From the NCBI RefSeq assembly GCF_024539675.1, contig NZ_JAHHIT010000103.1, positions 1 to 33,660 of the forward strand: a DNA stretch of 33,660 nt, written 5' to 3'. Positions 15,688 through 23,008 of the stretch are shown piece by piece (the first letter of the stretch is position 1; each line of letters opens with the position of its first letter). The position numbers and the translations under genes were made by a program. Source of the DNA: Streptomyces hilarionis. GTDB lineage: Bacteria; Actinomycetota; Actinomycetes; Streptomycetales; Streptomycetaceae. The notes beneath the pieces were generated by a model that worked only from the letters and a program-made list of their open reading frames with translations, ran no database searches and had not been told where the DNA came from.

Positions 15688-16637
15688 CGCCGATGGACCT
15701 CCACACCCTGACCAGCCTGACCACCGGCGTGGCCCTGCTGACCTGCGTGCTGGCCGTCGCCGGCCTGCACGTCTACGGACGCGGCCGGGCGCAGCGGGCC
15801 GAGCTGGTCGAACGCCTCTCCCACACCGGCCAGGTCGCCGGCGCCGGCCGCCGGCGCAGGTTCCGCGGCCTGGACCGGCGGCTGCGCCGCACGAAGGCCG
15901 GCCGCAAGCTGGAGCTGCGGCTCGCCGCGACCGGCCTCGACGTGACGCCGGGCGAGTTCTTCGCCTGCATGCTGGCGGCGGTGGCCGGCCTGTGGCTGGT
16001 CGGACAGGCCACCCTGGCCCCCTTCTTCGGCCCGCTGGCCGGTCTCCTCGGCATCTGGGCCGCCTGGCAGTTCCTCAACTGGCAGCGCCAGAAACGCATC
16101 GAGAAGTTCATCAACCAACTGCCCGAACTGGCCCGGATCCTGGCCAACGCCACCCACGCCGGGCTCGCGCTGCGCACCGCGGTCGGCATGGCGGCGGAGG
16201 AGCTGGAGGCGCCGGCCGGCGAGGAACTGGCCAAGGTGGCCAACCAGCTGGCCGTCGGCCACTCCATGGACGACGCGCTCGGCGAACTCGCCGACCGCCT
16301 CCCCTCCCGCGAACTCGTCGTCCTCGTCACCACGCTGGTCCTCTCCAACCGGGCGGGCGGCCAGGTCGTCGGCGCACTGCGCAACCTGACGGAGACCCTG
16401 GAGGAGCGCAAGGAGACCCGGCGCGAGGTGCGCACCCAGCTGTCGCAGGTCAACACCACCGCCTACGCCGTGCCCGTGCTCGGGGTGGGCTCCCTGTTCC
16501 TGATGAACGGGGTCAAGGACGGCGCCCTGGAACGCATGACCGGCTCGCCGGTCGGCCAGGGCGCCGTCATCATCGCCTTCGCGCTGTACGCGGTCGGCTT
16601 CTTCCTCATCCGCCGCATGTCCCGGATCGACGTCTGA
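15684..16637 (+). CDS. tadB: Tad inner-membrane platform protein TadB
   Basis: Integral membrane protein of 317 residues. Hydrophobic helices lie near 12-30, 93-125, 265-280 and 285-305, with a cytoplasmic T2SF domain (about 140-260) containing INQLPELARILANATHAGLALRTAVGMAAEEL. TadB and TadC together form the platform on which CpaF assembles pilin. GTG 15684 overlaps the cpaF stop (GTGA); an ATG at 15693 is an alternative. The Arg-rich stretch at about residues 50-75 faces the cytoplasm. Confidence 0.93.
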   Translation: MTPMDLHTLTSLTTGVALLTCVLAVAGLHVYGRGRAQRAELVERLSHTGQVAGAGRRRRFRGLDRRLRRTKAGRKLELRLAATGLDVTPGEFFACMLAAVAGLWLVGQATLAPFFGPLAGLLGIWAAWQFLNWQRQKRIEKFINQLPELARILANATHAGLALRTAVGMAAEELEAPAGEELAKVANQLAVGHSMDDALGELADRLPSRELVVLVTTLVLSNRAGGQVVGALRNLTETLEERKETRREVRTQLSQVNTTAYAVPVLGVGSLFLMNGVKDGALERMTGSPVGQGAVIIAFALYAVGFFLIRRMSRIDV

Positions 16638-16661
16638 GCCGCGGGGAAGGGTGCACGAACC

Positions 16662-17549
16662 ATGGAACTGCTGCTCGCGACCGTCATGGGCCTCGCCGTC
16701 TGGGGCGCCTTCGCCGGGATCCGCATGTACCGGGCCGACGCCAAACTGCCCCCGGACCTGGCGCTGGCCCTGGAGGTCGGCGCCACCCGCACCGGCGCGG
16801 TCGACTCCCTCGTCGACCGGATGGGCATGCGGTACGCCCCCGCCGTGCTGCGCCTCATGGGTCCCCGGCAGGTCGCCAGGTACCGCCGGAAGATCGACCT
16901 GGCGGGCAACCCGGGCGGCCTGACCATCGACCGGTACGCGGCCCGGCGCGCGGTGTACGGCGCGCTGGGCGGGTTCGGCGGACTGGTCTTCCTCCTCCAG
17001 GGCAGGATCGTCCTGGCCCTGCTGCTGTTCGCGTTCGCCGCGTTCTGGACCGAGGTCGGCATCTGGGCGGCGATCCGGATCCGCCGGGACGTCATCGAGC
17101 GGACGCTGCCCGACTTCCTCGACGTCCTCGCCGTCGTCGTGAGCGCGGGGCTGGGCTTCCGCCAGGCGCTCGGCCGGGTCGCGTCGAGGTACGAGGGGCC
17201 CTGGGCGGACGAGATCCGCATCACCCTGCGCCAGATGGACCTCGGCGTGAGCCGCCGCGAGGCCTTCGCCGAGCTGCGCCGCCGCAACGACTCCGAGCAG
17301 GTCGCCATGTTCGTGACGGCCCTTCAGCAGGGCGAGGAACTCGGCGCCCCGATCGTGGACACGCTGGTGTCGCTGGCCAAGGACATGCGCCGCACGGACG
17401 CCCAGAACGCCCGGCGCAAGGCCGCCCGCGCGGTGCCCCGGGCCACGCTGATGATCACCACGTTCATGGTCCCGGCCACCATGCTCCTGCTCGGCGCCGG
17501 CCTCCTGCTCGGCTCGGGCACCGACTTCAGCCCCCTCACGGGCGACTAG
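16662..17549 (+). CDS. tadC: Tad inner-membrane platform protein TadC
   Basis: Second platform protein, 295 residues, with the same T2SF domain (about 145-265, RTLPDFLDVLAVVVSAGLGFRQALGRVA) framed by helices near the N-terminus, around 100-140 and at the C-terminus (ATMLLLGAGLLLG). It is the usual partner of TadB. ATG 16662 lies 24 nt after the tadB stop. The kinase gene follows after 19 nt, so the two-component pair is probably in the same transcript. Confidence 0.93.
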   Translation: MELLLATVMGLAVWGAFAGIRMYRADAKLPPDLALALEVGATRTGAVDSLVDRMGMRYAPAVLRLMGPRQVARYRRKIDLAGNPGGLTIDRYAARRAVYGALGGFGGLVFLLQGRIVLALLLFAFAAFWTEVGIWAAIRIRRDVIERTLPDFLDVLAVVVSAGLGFRQALGRVASRYEGPWADEIRITLRQMDLGVSRREAFAELRRRNDSEQVAMFVTALQQGEELGAPIVDTLVSLAKDMRRTDAQNARRKAARAVPRATLMITTFMVPATMLLLGAGLLLGSGTDFSPLTGD

Positions 17550-17568
17550 GCGAGCGGGGAGGACGGCG

Positions 17569-18894
17569 ATGGCGGCGACCACACGGGCGGCGCGCACACG
17601 GGCGGCGGCGGCACGGGCGGCGCTCACCCGGTCCGGGAGGACCAGGGGCGCCGGGGCGTCGGCGCTGGACGACGTCTCCCTCGAGGTGAACGCCCTCCAG
17701 GCGATGTGCCGGCAGGTCTTCGGATTCCGGCTCGCGATGATCGCCGTCGCCGCGCCCCCGGCACTGCTCAACGCCGCGCCCGGCACGGGCGTGCGGCTGG
17801 TGGGCGCGGCCGTGGTCGTCACCTTCATGGGCTCCTACGTCCTCTTCCGCGACTGGGAACGCTTCGGCCCCCTGCTGCTGCACCACCCCTCGCTCCTCGC
17901 CGTGGACACCCTGTTCGGCGCGCTGCTGCTCGTCTCGGCAGGACCGGACACGACCCTCGCCTACGTCAGCGTCTGCACCCCGCTGCTCGCCGGCATCGTG
18001 TACGGCTGGCGGGGCGCCGCCTGCTTCGCCTCCCTGCAGTCGCTGATCCTGCTGCTGGTCTACGCCGCCCTGCGGGAGGGCCCGGGCACCGGCGTCGCGG
18101 AGCGGCTGCTGCTGCCCGGCCTGTGCGTCATCACCGGCGCGATGGGCTCCACCCTGCGCCGGCTCATGCTGAGCTTCGGCTCGGCGACCCAGGCCCTGAC
18201 CGCCGTGCGGGCCCGGCTCGCCGTCACCGAGGCGGTCGCCGCGGAACGCGCCCGGCTGGCCCGGGAGATGCACGACTCCGTGGCCAAGACCCTCCAGGGC
18301 GTGGCTCTCGCGGCGGACGCCCTGGCCCGGTCGGCGGGCTCGCCGGACATGGACCCGGAGCGGGTGCGCCGGGACGCCGACCTGGTGGCCCGGGCCGCCC
18401 GCCGCGCCGCCGCCGAGTCCCGCGAACTCCTCACCGAACTGCGCCGGGACGATCCGGACCCGGCGCGCGAGATCGACGTCCTGCCGGAACTGGCTTCCCG
18501 CACACGGGCGTTCGCCGAGCGCACCGGCCTGCCCGCGAGCTACCACGCCACGGGCGAGCGTGCGACGCTGCCGGTCCCGCCCGCGGTGGCCCGCCATCTG
18601 CTGACCATCGCCTCGGAGGCCATGGACAACGTGCAGCGCCACGCCGGGCCCACGCGCGTCGACGTCCACGCGGGCGTCCACGACGACGCGCTGTGCATCA
18701 GCGTGTCCGACGACGGGCGCGGCCTGCCCGACGGCGTCACGCTCGAACAGCTGCGCCGCGACGGTCACTTCGGCCTGGTCGGCATGGCGGAGCGGGCCGC
18801 AGCCATCGGCGCCCGCCTCCACGTCGGCCGCGGCGCGCACCACACCGGGACCGAGGTCCGTCTGGAGCTGCCCCTCACCGGATCCCGCCCGTGA
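17569..18894 (+). CDS. Membrane sensor histidine kinase (HisKA_3 type)
   Basis: Sensor kinase of 441 residues. After an Arg/Ala-rich tail (1-45), about six membrane helices (55-200) with almost no extracellular loops suggest intramembrane sensing. The dimerisation helix has REMHDSVAKTLQGVAL with phospho-acceptor H235. The ATP-binding domain shows the N-box E350-x3-N354, DDGRGLP (381-387) and GHFGLVGM (399-406). It belongs to the NarL/DesK-type kinase group that pairs with LuxR-type regulators, and the partner gene starts by overlapping this stop codon. Location between tadC and the pilin gene suggests control of pilus expression. The signal is unknown. Confidence 0.93.
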   Translation: MAATTRAARTRAAAARAALTRSGRTRGAGASALDDVSLEVNALQAMCRQVFGFRLAMIAVAAPPALLNAAPGTGVRLVGAAVVVTFMGSYVLFRDWERFGPLLLHHPSLLAVDTLFGALLLVSAGPDTTLAYVSVCTPLLAGIVYGWRGAACFASLQSLILLLVYAALREGPGTGVAERLLLPGLCVITGAMGSTLRRLMLSFGSATQALTAVRARLAVTEAVAAERARLAREMHDSVAKTLQGVALAADALARSAGSPDMDPERVRRDADLVARAARRAAAESRELLTELRRDDPDPAREIDVLPELASRTRAFAERTGLPASYHATGERATLPVPPAVARHLLTIASEAMDNVQRHAGPTRVDVHAGVHDDALCISVSDDGRGLPDGVTLEQLRRDGHFGLVGMAERAAAIGARLHVGRGAHHTGTEVRLELPLTGSRP

Positions 18895-19730
18895 ACGACA
18901 CCCCCCACCCGAACGGAAGCCACGTCATGCCGGACCGATCGCCGCACCCGGGCGCCGTGCACCCCCTGTTCCCCCCGCCGCCCCGGCCCGCCCCGGTGCG
19001 GGTCATGGTGGCCGACGACAACCCGGTCGTCCGGGCGGGTCTGACGGCCCTGCTCCGCGACCGGGACGACATCGACGTCGTCGCGGAGGCGGCGGACGGC
19101 CGTGAGGCCTGCGAGGCCGCCGCCCGGCACCGGCCCGACGTCGTCCTGCTGGACGTCCGCATGCCCGGCGTGGACGGCCTCGCGGCCCTGCCGCACCTGG
19201 CCAGGACGGCCCACGTGCTGATGCTGACCTACAGCCACGAGGCCGCCGTCGTCCGGGCGGCCCTGCGCGGCGGGGCGGGCGGTTACCTGGTGCACGGGGA
19301 GTTCACCGTGCAGGAGCTGGTGTCGGCGGTGCGGGACGTCACGCTGGGCCGGGCGCACTTCACCCCGACCGCGGCGACGGCCGTCCTGGAACAACTCCAA
19401 AAGAGTGCGACTGCACACGATGAAGCGGACTCTATCCCCCTTATTTCCCTGACTTCGGAGGAATCGCTTTCGCAGTTGCAATCAACCGTGAGAGCATCGG
19501 GGGCAGAGGGTGGGGCAGGGTACGCGCTCAGCGGGAGGGAGGCGGAGATCATGGATCTCATCGCGTCGGGCATGAACAACCGGCAGATCGCCGCCACCTG
19601 TTTCATCAGCGAGAAGACGGTCAAGAACCACATCAACCGCATCTTCGCCAAGCTGCACAGCAGCAGCCGCTCCGAGGCCGCGGCCAAGTGGCTGGGCACG
19701 GCGGGGACCTCCGGGCGAGGGGTGGGGTGA
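18891..19730 (+). CDS. LuxR/NarL-type response regulator
   Basis: DNA-binding response regulator of 279 residues starting at GTG 18891, which overlaps the kinase stop (GTGA); ATG 18927 is an alternative. The receiver domain (about 36-150) has acidic D42/D43, phospho-acceptor D88 (LLDVRMPG) and T113; the usual conserved lysine (GYLxK) is replaced by His135 in GYLVHG. A linker (about 165-210) is followed by the LuxR helix-turn-helix (about 211-265: LSGREAEIMDLIASGMNNRQIAATCFISEKTVKNH). The linker DNA (19386-19510) is distinctly less GC-rich than the rest of the gene. The likely target is the pilin promoter just downstream, by position only. Confidence 0.93.
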   Translation: MNDTPHPNGSHVMPDRSPHPGAVHPLFPPPPRPAPVRVMVADDNPVVRAGLTALLRDRDDIDVVAEAADGREACEAAARHRPDVVLLDVRMPGVDGLAALPHLARTAHVLMLTYSHEAAVVRAALRGGAGGYLVHGEFTVQELVSAVRDVTLGRAHFTPTAATAVLEQLQKSATAHDEADSIPLISLTSEESLSQLQSTVRASGAEGGAGYALSGREAEIMDLIASGMNNRQIAATCFISEKTVKNHINRIFAKLHSSSRSEAAAKWLGTAGTSGRGVG

Positions 19731-19749
19731 CGGGCGATGGCGAGTCGCG

Positions 19750-19771
19750 ATTGGGCCCGGCATTGGGCCCG
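19750..19771 (+). repeat. Direct repeat upstream of the pilin promoter
   Basis: ATTGGGCCCG occurs at 19750-19759 and again at 19762-19771, a 12-bp period, just upstream of the predicted -35. A third GGGCCC core follows at 19774-19779. Tandem sites upstream of a -35 are the usual place for an activator such as a NarL-type regulator. Confidence 0.5.
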
Positions 19772-19778
19772 CGGGCCC

Positions 19779-19808
19779 TTATCCGGCACGGGCGTTGCGG
19801 CCTACGCT
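19779..19808 (+). promoter_or_regulatory. Candidate promoter of the flp pilin gene
   Basis: TTATCC (19779-19784), 18 nt and TACGCT (19803-19808) precede the pilin ATG by 64 nt. A separate promoter would allow the major pilin to be made in excess over the assembly proteins. Confidence 0.5.
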
Positions 19809-19872
19809 CGGACGGCCGACAGCGGCGCCGGCGCCGAGCGGGCCGCTCACGCGACACCCGGAGGGGAACAGC

Positions 19873-20073
19873 ATGACCAACTGGAACCGGATCCACACCA
19901 CCGTCGCACGCCTCCAGGCCCGGACCGCCCGCACCGACAAGGGCCAGACGGCGGTGGAGTACCTGGGCATCATCGCGGTGGTCGTCGCCATCGTCCTGGC
20001 CATCACGGGCACGGACATCGGGCAGACGATCTACGACGCGATCACGGCGAAGATCGCCGAGGTCACCGGCTGA
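19873..20073 (+). CDS. flp: Flp-family type IVb major pilin
   Basis: Prepilin of 66 residues, the usual size of Flp pilins. The basic leader (1-24) ends in G24, followed by QTAVE29-Y30-LG and a continuous hydrophobic helix (to about 45). The Gly cleavage site, Glu+5 and following Tyr are the Flp signature. The C-terminus is a short amphipathic segment. A prepilin peptidase should cut after G24, but no such gene is in the window. Start ATG has a GAGGGGAA ribosome site. It has its own promoter and is followed directly by the TadG-like gene. Confidence 0.95.
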   Translation: MTNWNRIHTTVARLQARTARTDKGQTAVEYLGIIAVVVAIVLAITGTDIGQTIYDAITAKIAEVTG

Positions 20074-20663
20074 CACGGCCGCGCGGCGACGCAGGGCAGG
20101 CTTTCCCCATCTACATCACGGTGGTGGCGGGCCTGCTCTTTCTCGCGTTGGCGTATCTCGCCGTCGGCCAGGCCGCGGCCAACCGCAACGGTGCGCAGAC
20201 GGCGGCCGACGCCGCGGCGCTCGCGGCGGCGCAGGACACCCGGCGACAACTCGCGGACAGGTGGACCGAGGTGCTGCGCGACCCGGCCAAGTGGCCGGAC
20301 ATCCTGCACGGCATCGCGCAGGGGCTGGTCTCTTCCTGCCCGCGCGCCGCCGACCTGGCCGCCCGCAACGACGCCAGCATCACCGCCTGCGACGAGGGCG
20401 GTCTCGACGTCAGGGTCGGCGTCCGTACCGACAAGTCCGTCGGGGACTCCATCGTCCCGGGCACGGAGAACGTCCACTCCAAGGCCGAAGCGCGGGCCGT
20501 GATCGACCCGCTCTGCGATGTCGAACCCCCCGGCGAGGACCCGGCGGACGACGCCCTTCCGGAGCTCACCTGCAAGAACGACCAGAACTGGACGCCGGAT
20601 CCGGACGATCCCACGAGCCTGCCGGAACCTCAGGACCTCTTCCGTGTCCATCTGGCCGACTGA
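20070..20663 (+). CDS. TadG-like pilus-associated protein, probable CTG start
   Basis: Protein of about 197 residues of the putative TadE/TadG (Tad) type. The frame begins TRPRGDAGQAFPIY and continues with a membrane helix (about 13-36) and the hallmark GAQTAADAAALAAAQD. Extracytoplasmic cysteines follow in SSCPRAAD, ITACDEGG and two more near the C-terminus. No ATG, GTG or TTG precedes the conserved N-terminus after the pilin stop. CTG at 20070 overlaps that stop (CTGA), where relatives usually have GTGA. The alternative, GTG 20121, would remove half the membrane helix. Tad-type proteins of this class anchor or cap the pilus machine; the precise role is not known. Confidence 0.82.
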   Translation: MTRPRGDAGQAFPIYITVVAGLLFLALAYLAVGQAAANRNGAQTAADAAALAAAQDTRRQLADRWTEVLRDPAKWPDILHGIAQGLVSSCPRAADLAARNDASITACDEGGLDVRVGVRTDKSVGDSIVPGTENVHSKAEARAVIDPLCDVEPPGEDPADDALPELTCKNDQNWTPDPDDPTSLPEPQDLFRVHLAD

Positions 20664-20697
20664 CCGAACAAGCACGAGCGACGAAGGAAGCAAAAAC

Positions 20698-21276
20698 ATG
20701 GGCATGGGGATCACGACGGAGGCCCGCAGGGGGTTGATCGCGGCGGCTGTGGCGGCGGGTCTCGCTCTCGGAGCGACGGGTTGCGGCGGCGGGGGCGACG
20801 ACAAGAAGCCCGAGGCGTCCACGGCGCCGTCCAGGGGGAGCGACTCCAAGCCGAGCGCACAGGAGGGCCAGTCCGACACGCCCTTGGCCGAACTGAAGGG
20901 CTCGGACGGTCTCCTGCTCGACATCTCCTCGGCCGAGCGCGATGCGGGCGGCTTCGTGACCGTGAACGGCACGCTCAAGAACGACGGCGACAAAAGCGTC
21001 GTCGTCCCCGCCGCGCTGAGCGGGAACGAAACCGAGATCGTGCGCAACGGACGGTCGTTCGGCGGAGCCACCCTCATCGATCCCAAGGGCAAGAAGCGCT
21101 ACTACGTGCTCCGCGACACGGACGGACGTCCGCTCACGACCTCGGGGTTCTCCACGGTCAAGTCCGGGGAGAGCCTCTCGGTCTTCATGCAGTTCCCGGC
21201 GCCCCCGTCGGGCACCGACGAGGTCACCTTCCAGCTGCCGACCTTCGCCTCGGCCTCGATCACGATCTCCGGGTGA
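20698..21276 (+). CDS. Lipoprotein of the Tad cluster
   Basis: Secreted lipoprotein of 192 residues. The signal peptide (about 8-28) ends in ATG-C29, an acceptable actinobacterial lipobox, followed by Gly and a charged, Ser/Lys-rich linker (30-65). The rest (70-192) is beta-rich and immunoglobulin-like (GFVTVNGTLKNDGDKSVVVP...), similar in style to DUF4352-type domains. No enzyme motif is seen. Start ATG 20698 follows GAAGGAAG. It lies between the TadG-like gene and the OmpA-domain gene, so it may help position the pilus at the membrane-wall interface; this is inference. Confidence 0.88.
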   Translation: MGMGITTEARRGLIAAAVAAGLALGATGCGGGGDDKKPEASTAPSRGSDSKPSAQEGQSDTPLAELKGSDGLLLDISSAERDAGGFVTVNGTLKNDGDKSVVVPAALSGNETEIVRNGRSFGGATLIDPKGKKRYYVLRDTDGRPLTTSGFSTVKSGESLSVFMQFPAPPSGTDEVTFQLPTFASASITISG

Positions 21277-21284
21277 GGTCCGCC

Positions 21285-21908
21285 ATGCGCCCAGCCCGTG
21301 CCCGCCTCACCCTCTCCCTCCTCACCCTCACCGTCGTGTTCGCCGCCCCCGTCCCCGTCGTGCGGGCCGACACCTCGCCCAGCGTTCCCCCCGGCACCGA
21401 GCCCACCGCCACCGCGCCCGTGCGGGTGGACCCCAACGATCCCGACCTCAAGCTCCCGGAGGGCGGCACCCTCGCCGAGCCCAAGGTGCTCGACATCAAG
21501 CAGGTCGTCGAGGACGAGTCGGGGGACGAGCGACGTGAGGACACCAACGCGGACGTGACGTTCGCCCTCCAGGCCGAAGTCCTCTTCGGCAAGGACAGCG
21601 CACGGCTCGGCCCGGCGGCGAAGTCCCGGATCGGCACGATCGCCGCGGAGATCGAGAAGCAGCACACCACCATGGTCCGCGTCTTCGGCTTCACGGACGA
21701 CCTGGGCTCCGCCGCCCACGGCGACGTCCTGTCCAAGCAGCGGGCGGACGCCGTCCAGGCCGAGCTCGCGGGCCGGTTGAACGATCCGGACATCACCTTC
21801 GAGGTCCGCGGCTACGGCGAGCAGTACCCCATCGCCGACAACGCGACCGAGGCCGGCCGCAAGAAGAACCGCCGGGTGGAGGTCACCTTCCCGCGCACGG
21901 CGGGCTGA
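21285..21908 (+). CDS. OmpA-domain peptidoglycan-binding protein
   Basis: Exported protein of 207 residues. A signal peptide (1-28, cut near VRA-DT) is followed by a Pro/Thr-rich linker and an OmpA-like C-terminal domain (about 90-203). Conserved elements are LFGKDSARL, GFTDDLGS (D138/D139), LSKQRADAV (R153) and GRKKNRRVEV; the Asp and Arg contact diaminopimelate in peptidoglycan in this family. In a monoderm it probably ties the pilus machine to the wall. ATG 21285 follows GAGGT. The gene ends three nucleotides from the converging DUF192 gene. Confidence 0.93.
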   Translation: MRPARARLTLSLLTLTVVFAAPVPVVRADTSPSVPPGTEPTATAPVRVDPNDPDLKLPEGGTLAEPKVLDIKQVVEDESGDERREDTNADVTFALQAEVLFGKDSARLGPAAKSRIGTIAAEIEKQHTTMVRVFGFTDDLGSAAHGDVLSKQRADAVQAELAGRLNDPDITFEVRGYGEQYPIADNATEAGRKKNRRVEVTFPRTAG

Positions 21909-21911
21909 GCC

Positions 21912-22259
21912 TCACGCACGCACCCGCACCCGCACCCCGGCCGTCAGCCCCCACCCGGCCATCGCGCCGGCCGCCGCCTCCAGGACGTGCCGGGACCGCA
22001 GCCGGGGCAGCCCCAGCCGTCCGGGCGCCATGGTGCGCACCGCGATCACGGTGAGCGCGCGGTCGAGGTACGCGACGTCGATCGGCATGCGCATCCCGAA
22101 CGTGTGCACCCCGCCGGCCGGCGACAGCAGCATCGCCCCGTCCACCGCGTCCCGCCCGAGCAGTCCCCTGGTCCGCGCCCGGTACGAGGCGGCGATCTCC
22201 AGGGGCACCCGGACGTCCTCCACGAGGAGTTCGCCCCGCCCGTCCCGCCAGCGCGCCAT
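21912..22259 (-). CDS. DUF192 family protein
   Basis: Small protein of 115 residues covering one DUF192 domain: VPLEIAASYRARTRGLLGRD, GVHTFGMRMPIDVAYLD and the C-terminal RHVLEAAAG. The family is widespread and its biochemical role is not established. There is no signal peptide, unlike many secreted members. ATG 22259 follows GAGGGGAG. It converges on the Tad cluster and is divergent from the reductase gene; a perfect inverted repeat in the shared promoter region suggests joint regulation. Confidence 0.9.
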   Translation of the reverse strand: MARWRDGRGELLVEDVRVPLEIAASYRARTRGLLGRDAVDGAMLLSPAGGVHTFGMRMPIDVAYLDRALTVIAVRTMAPGRLGLPRLRSRHVLEAAAGAMAGWGLTAGVRVRVRA

Positions 22260-22280
22260 ACCCGTCTCCCCTCGGCCGCG

Positions 22281-22304
22281 TCGCTACCCTCTGCACGGTA
22301 GCGA
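22281..22304. promoter_or_regulatory. Inverted repeat between divergent genes
   Basis: TCGCTACC (22281-22288) and GGTAGCGA (22297-22304) are a perfect 8-bp inverted repeat with an 8-nt centre. Each arm contains part of a -10-like hexamer, TACCCT on the plus strand (22285-22290) and TACCGT on the minus strand (22295-22300). It could be a shared operator or back-to-back promoters. Confidence 0.5.
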
Positions 22305-22329
22305 GCCGGGACACGGGAAGGGCCCTCTC

Positions 22330-22905
22330 ATGCGGAAGATCGTCCTGATGATGTCGACGTCCCTGGACGGCTACATCGAGGGCCCGGGCCGTGACATCTC
22401 CTGGCATCGCGTCGACGAGGAACTGCACCGGCACTTCAACACGTACATCCGGGGACTGGGCGGGCTCCTCAGCGGCCGGACGACGTACGAGCTGATGGCC
22501 GGGTACTGGCCGACCGCCGACGCCGATCCCGACGCCTCCCCCGTCGAGGCGGAGTTCGCCGGCATCTGGCGCGAGATGCCCAAGACCGTCTACTCGCGGA
22601 CGCTGGAGCGCGCCGACTGGAACACGACGATCGTCCGGGAGGTGGTCCCCGAGGAGGTCCTCGCGCTCAAGCGGCAGGAGGGCGGGGACCTGGGGCTCGG
22701 CGGAGCGGACCTCGCCGCCGCCTTCCTCCGGCACGACCTCGTCGACGAACTGCGCGTCTACGTCCACCCGGTGCTCGTCGGCGGGGGCAAGCCCCTGTTT
22801 CCGCAGGGTCTCGCGGGCGCCGCGTCCGAGACCGCGCTGCGGCTCACCGGATCGCACGCCTTCGGCAACGGGGTCGTGCTGCTGGAGTACGAGCGTCGCC
22901 GCTGA
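22330..22905 (+). CDS. Dihydrofolate reductase-like / RibD C-terminal domain protein
   Basis: Predicted NADPH-dependent reductase of 191 residues, a single RibD_C/DHFR-type domain. Seen are KIVLMMSTSLDGYIEGPGRDISW at the N-terminus, GGLLSGRTTYELM (nucleotide-binding turn), LGLGGADLAAAFLRHDLVDELRVYVHPVLVGGGKPLF near the C-terminus, all characteristic. The true substrate of these stand-alone proteins is rarely known; it need not be folate. ATG 22330 follows GGGAAGG. The stop codon lies inside a long hairpin that probably ends the transcript. Confidence 0.92.
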   Translation: MRKIVLMMSTSLDGYIEGPGRDISWHRVDEELHRHFNTYIRGLGGLLSGRTTYELMAGYWPTADADPDASPVEAEFAGIWREMPKTVYSRTLERADWNTTIVREVVPEEVLALKRQEGGDLGLGGADLAAAFLRHDLVDELRVYVHPVLVGGGKPLFPQGLAGAASETALRLTGSHAFGNGVVLLEYERRR

Positions 22906-22954
22906 CGCCCCGACGACCGCGGGCGGGCCTGGGCGGCCGTCGAGGGGCGTCAGC
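22901..22954. terminator. Long hairpin terminator after the reductase gene
   Basis: GCTGACGCCCC (22901-22911) is complementary to GGGGCGTCAGC (22944-22954), and inner bases add further pairs. The stem includes the reductase stop codon. No T-tract follows. Confidence 0.55.
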
Positions 22955-23008
22955 CGGATCGCCGGATATTCGACGGCGCCCTCGCGGCCGCTCTGCCACG
23001 ATCGTCGT

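Noticed and set aside
15606..17828. 740-codon minus-strand frame across tadB-tadC
   Set aside because: A shadow of the tad genes: composition is low-complexity Gly/Ala/Arg/Gln with no motif.
19737..20072. Start of the TadG-like protein at ATG 19737
   Set aside because: That frame would run through the pilin promoter and the whole flp gene in another frame and adds no family sequence.
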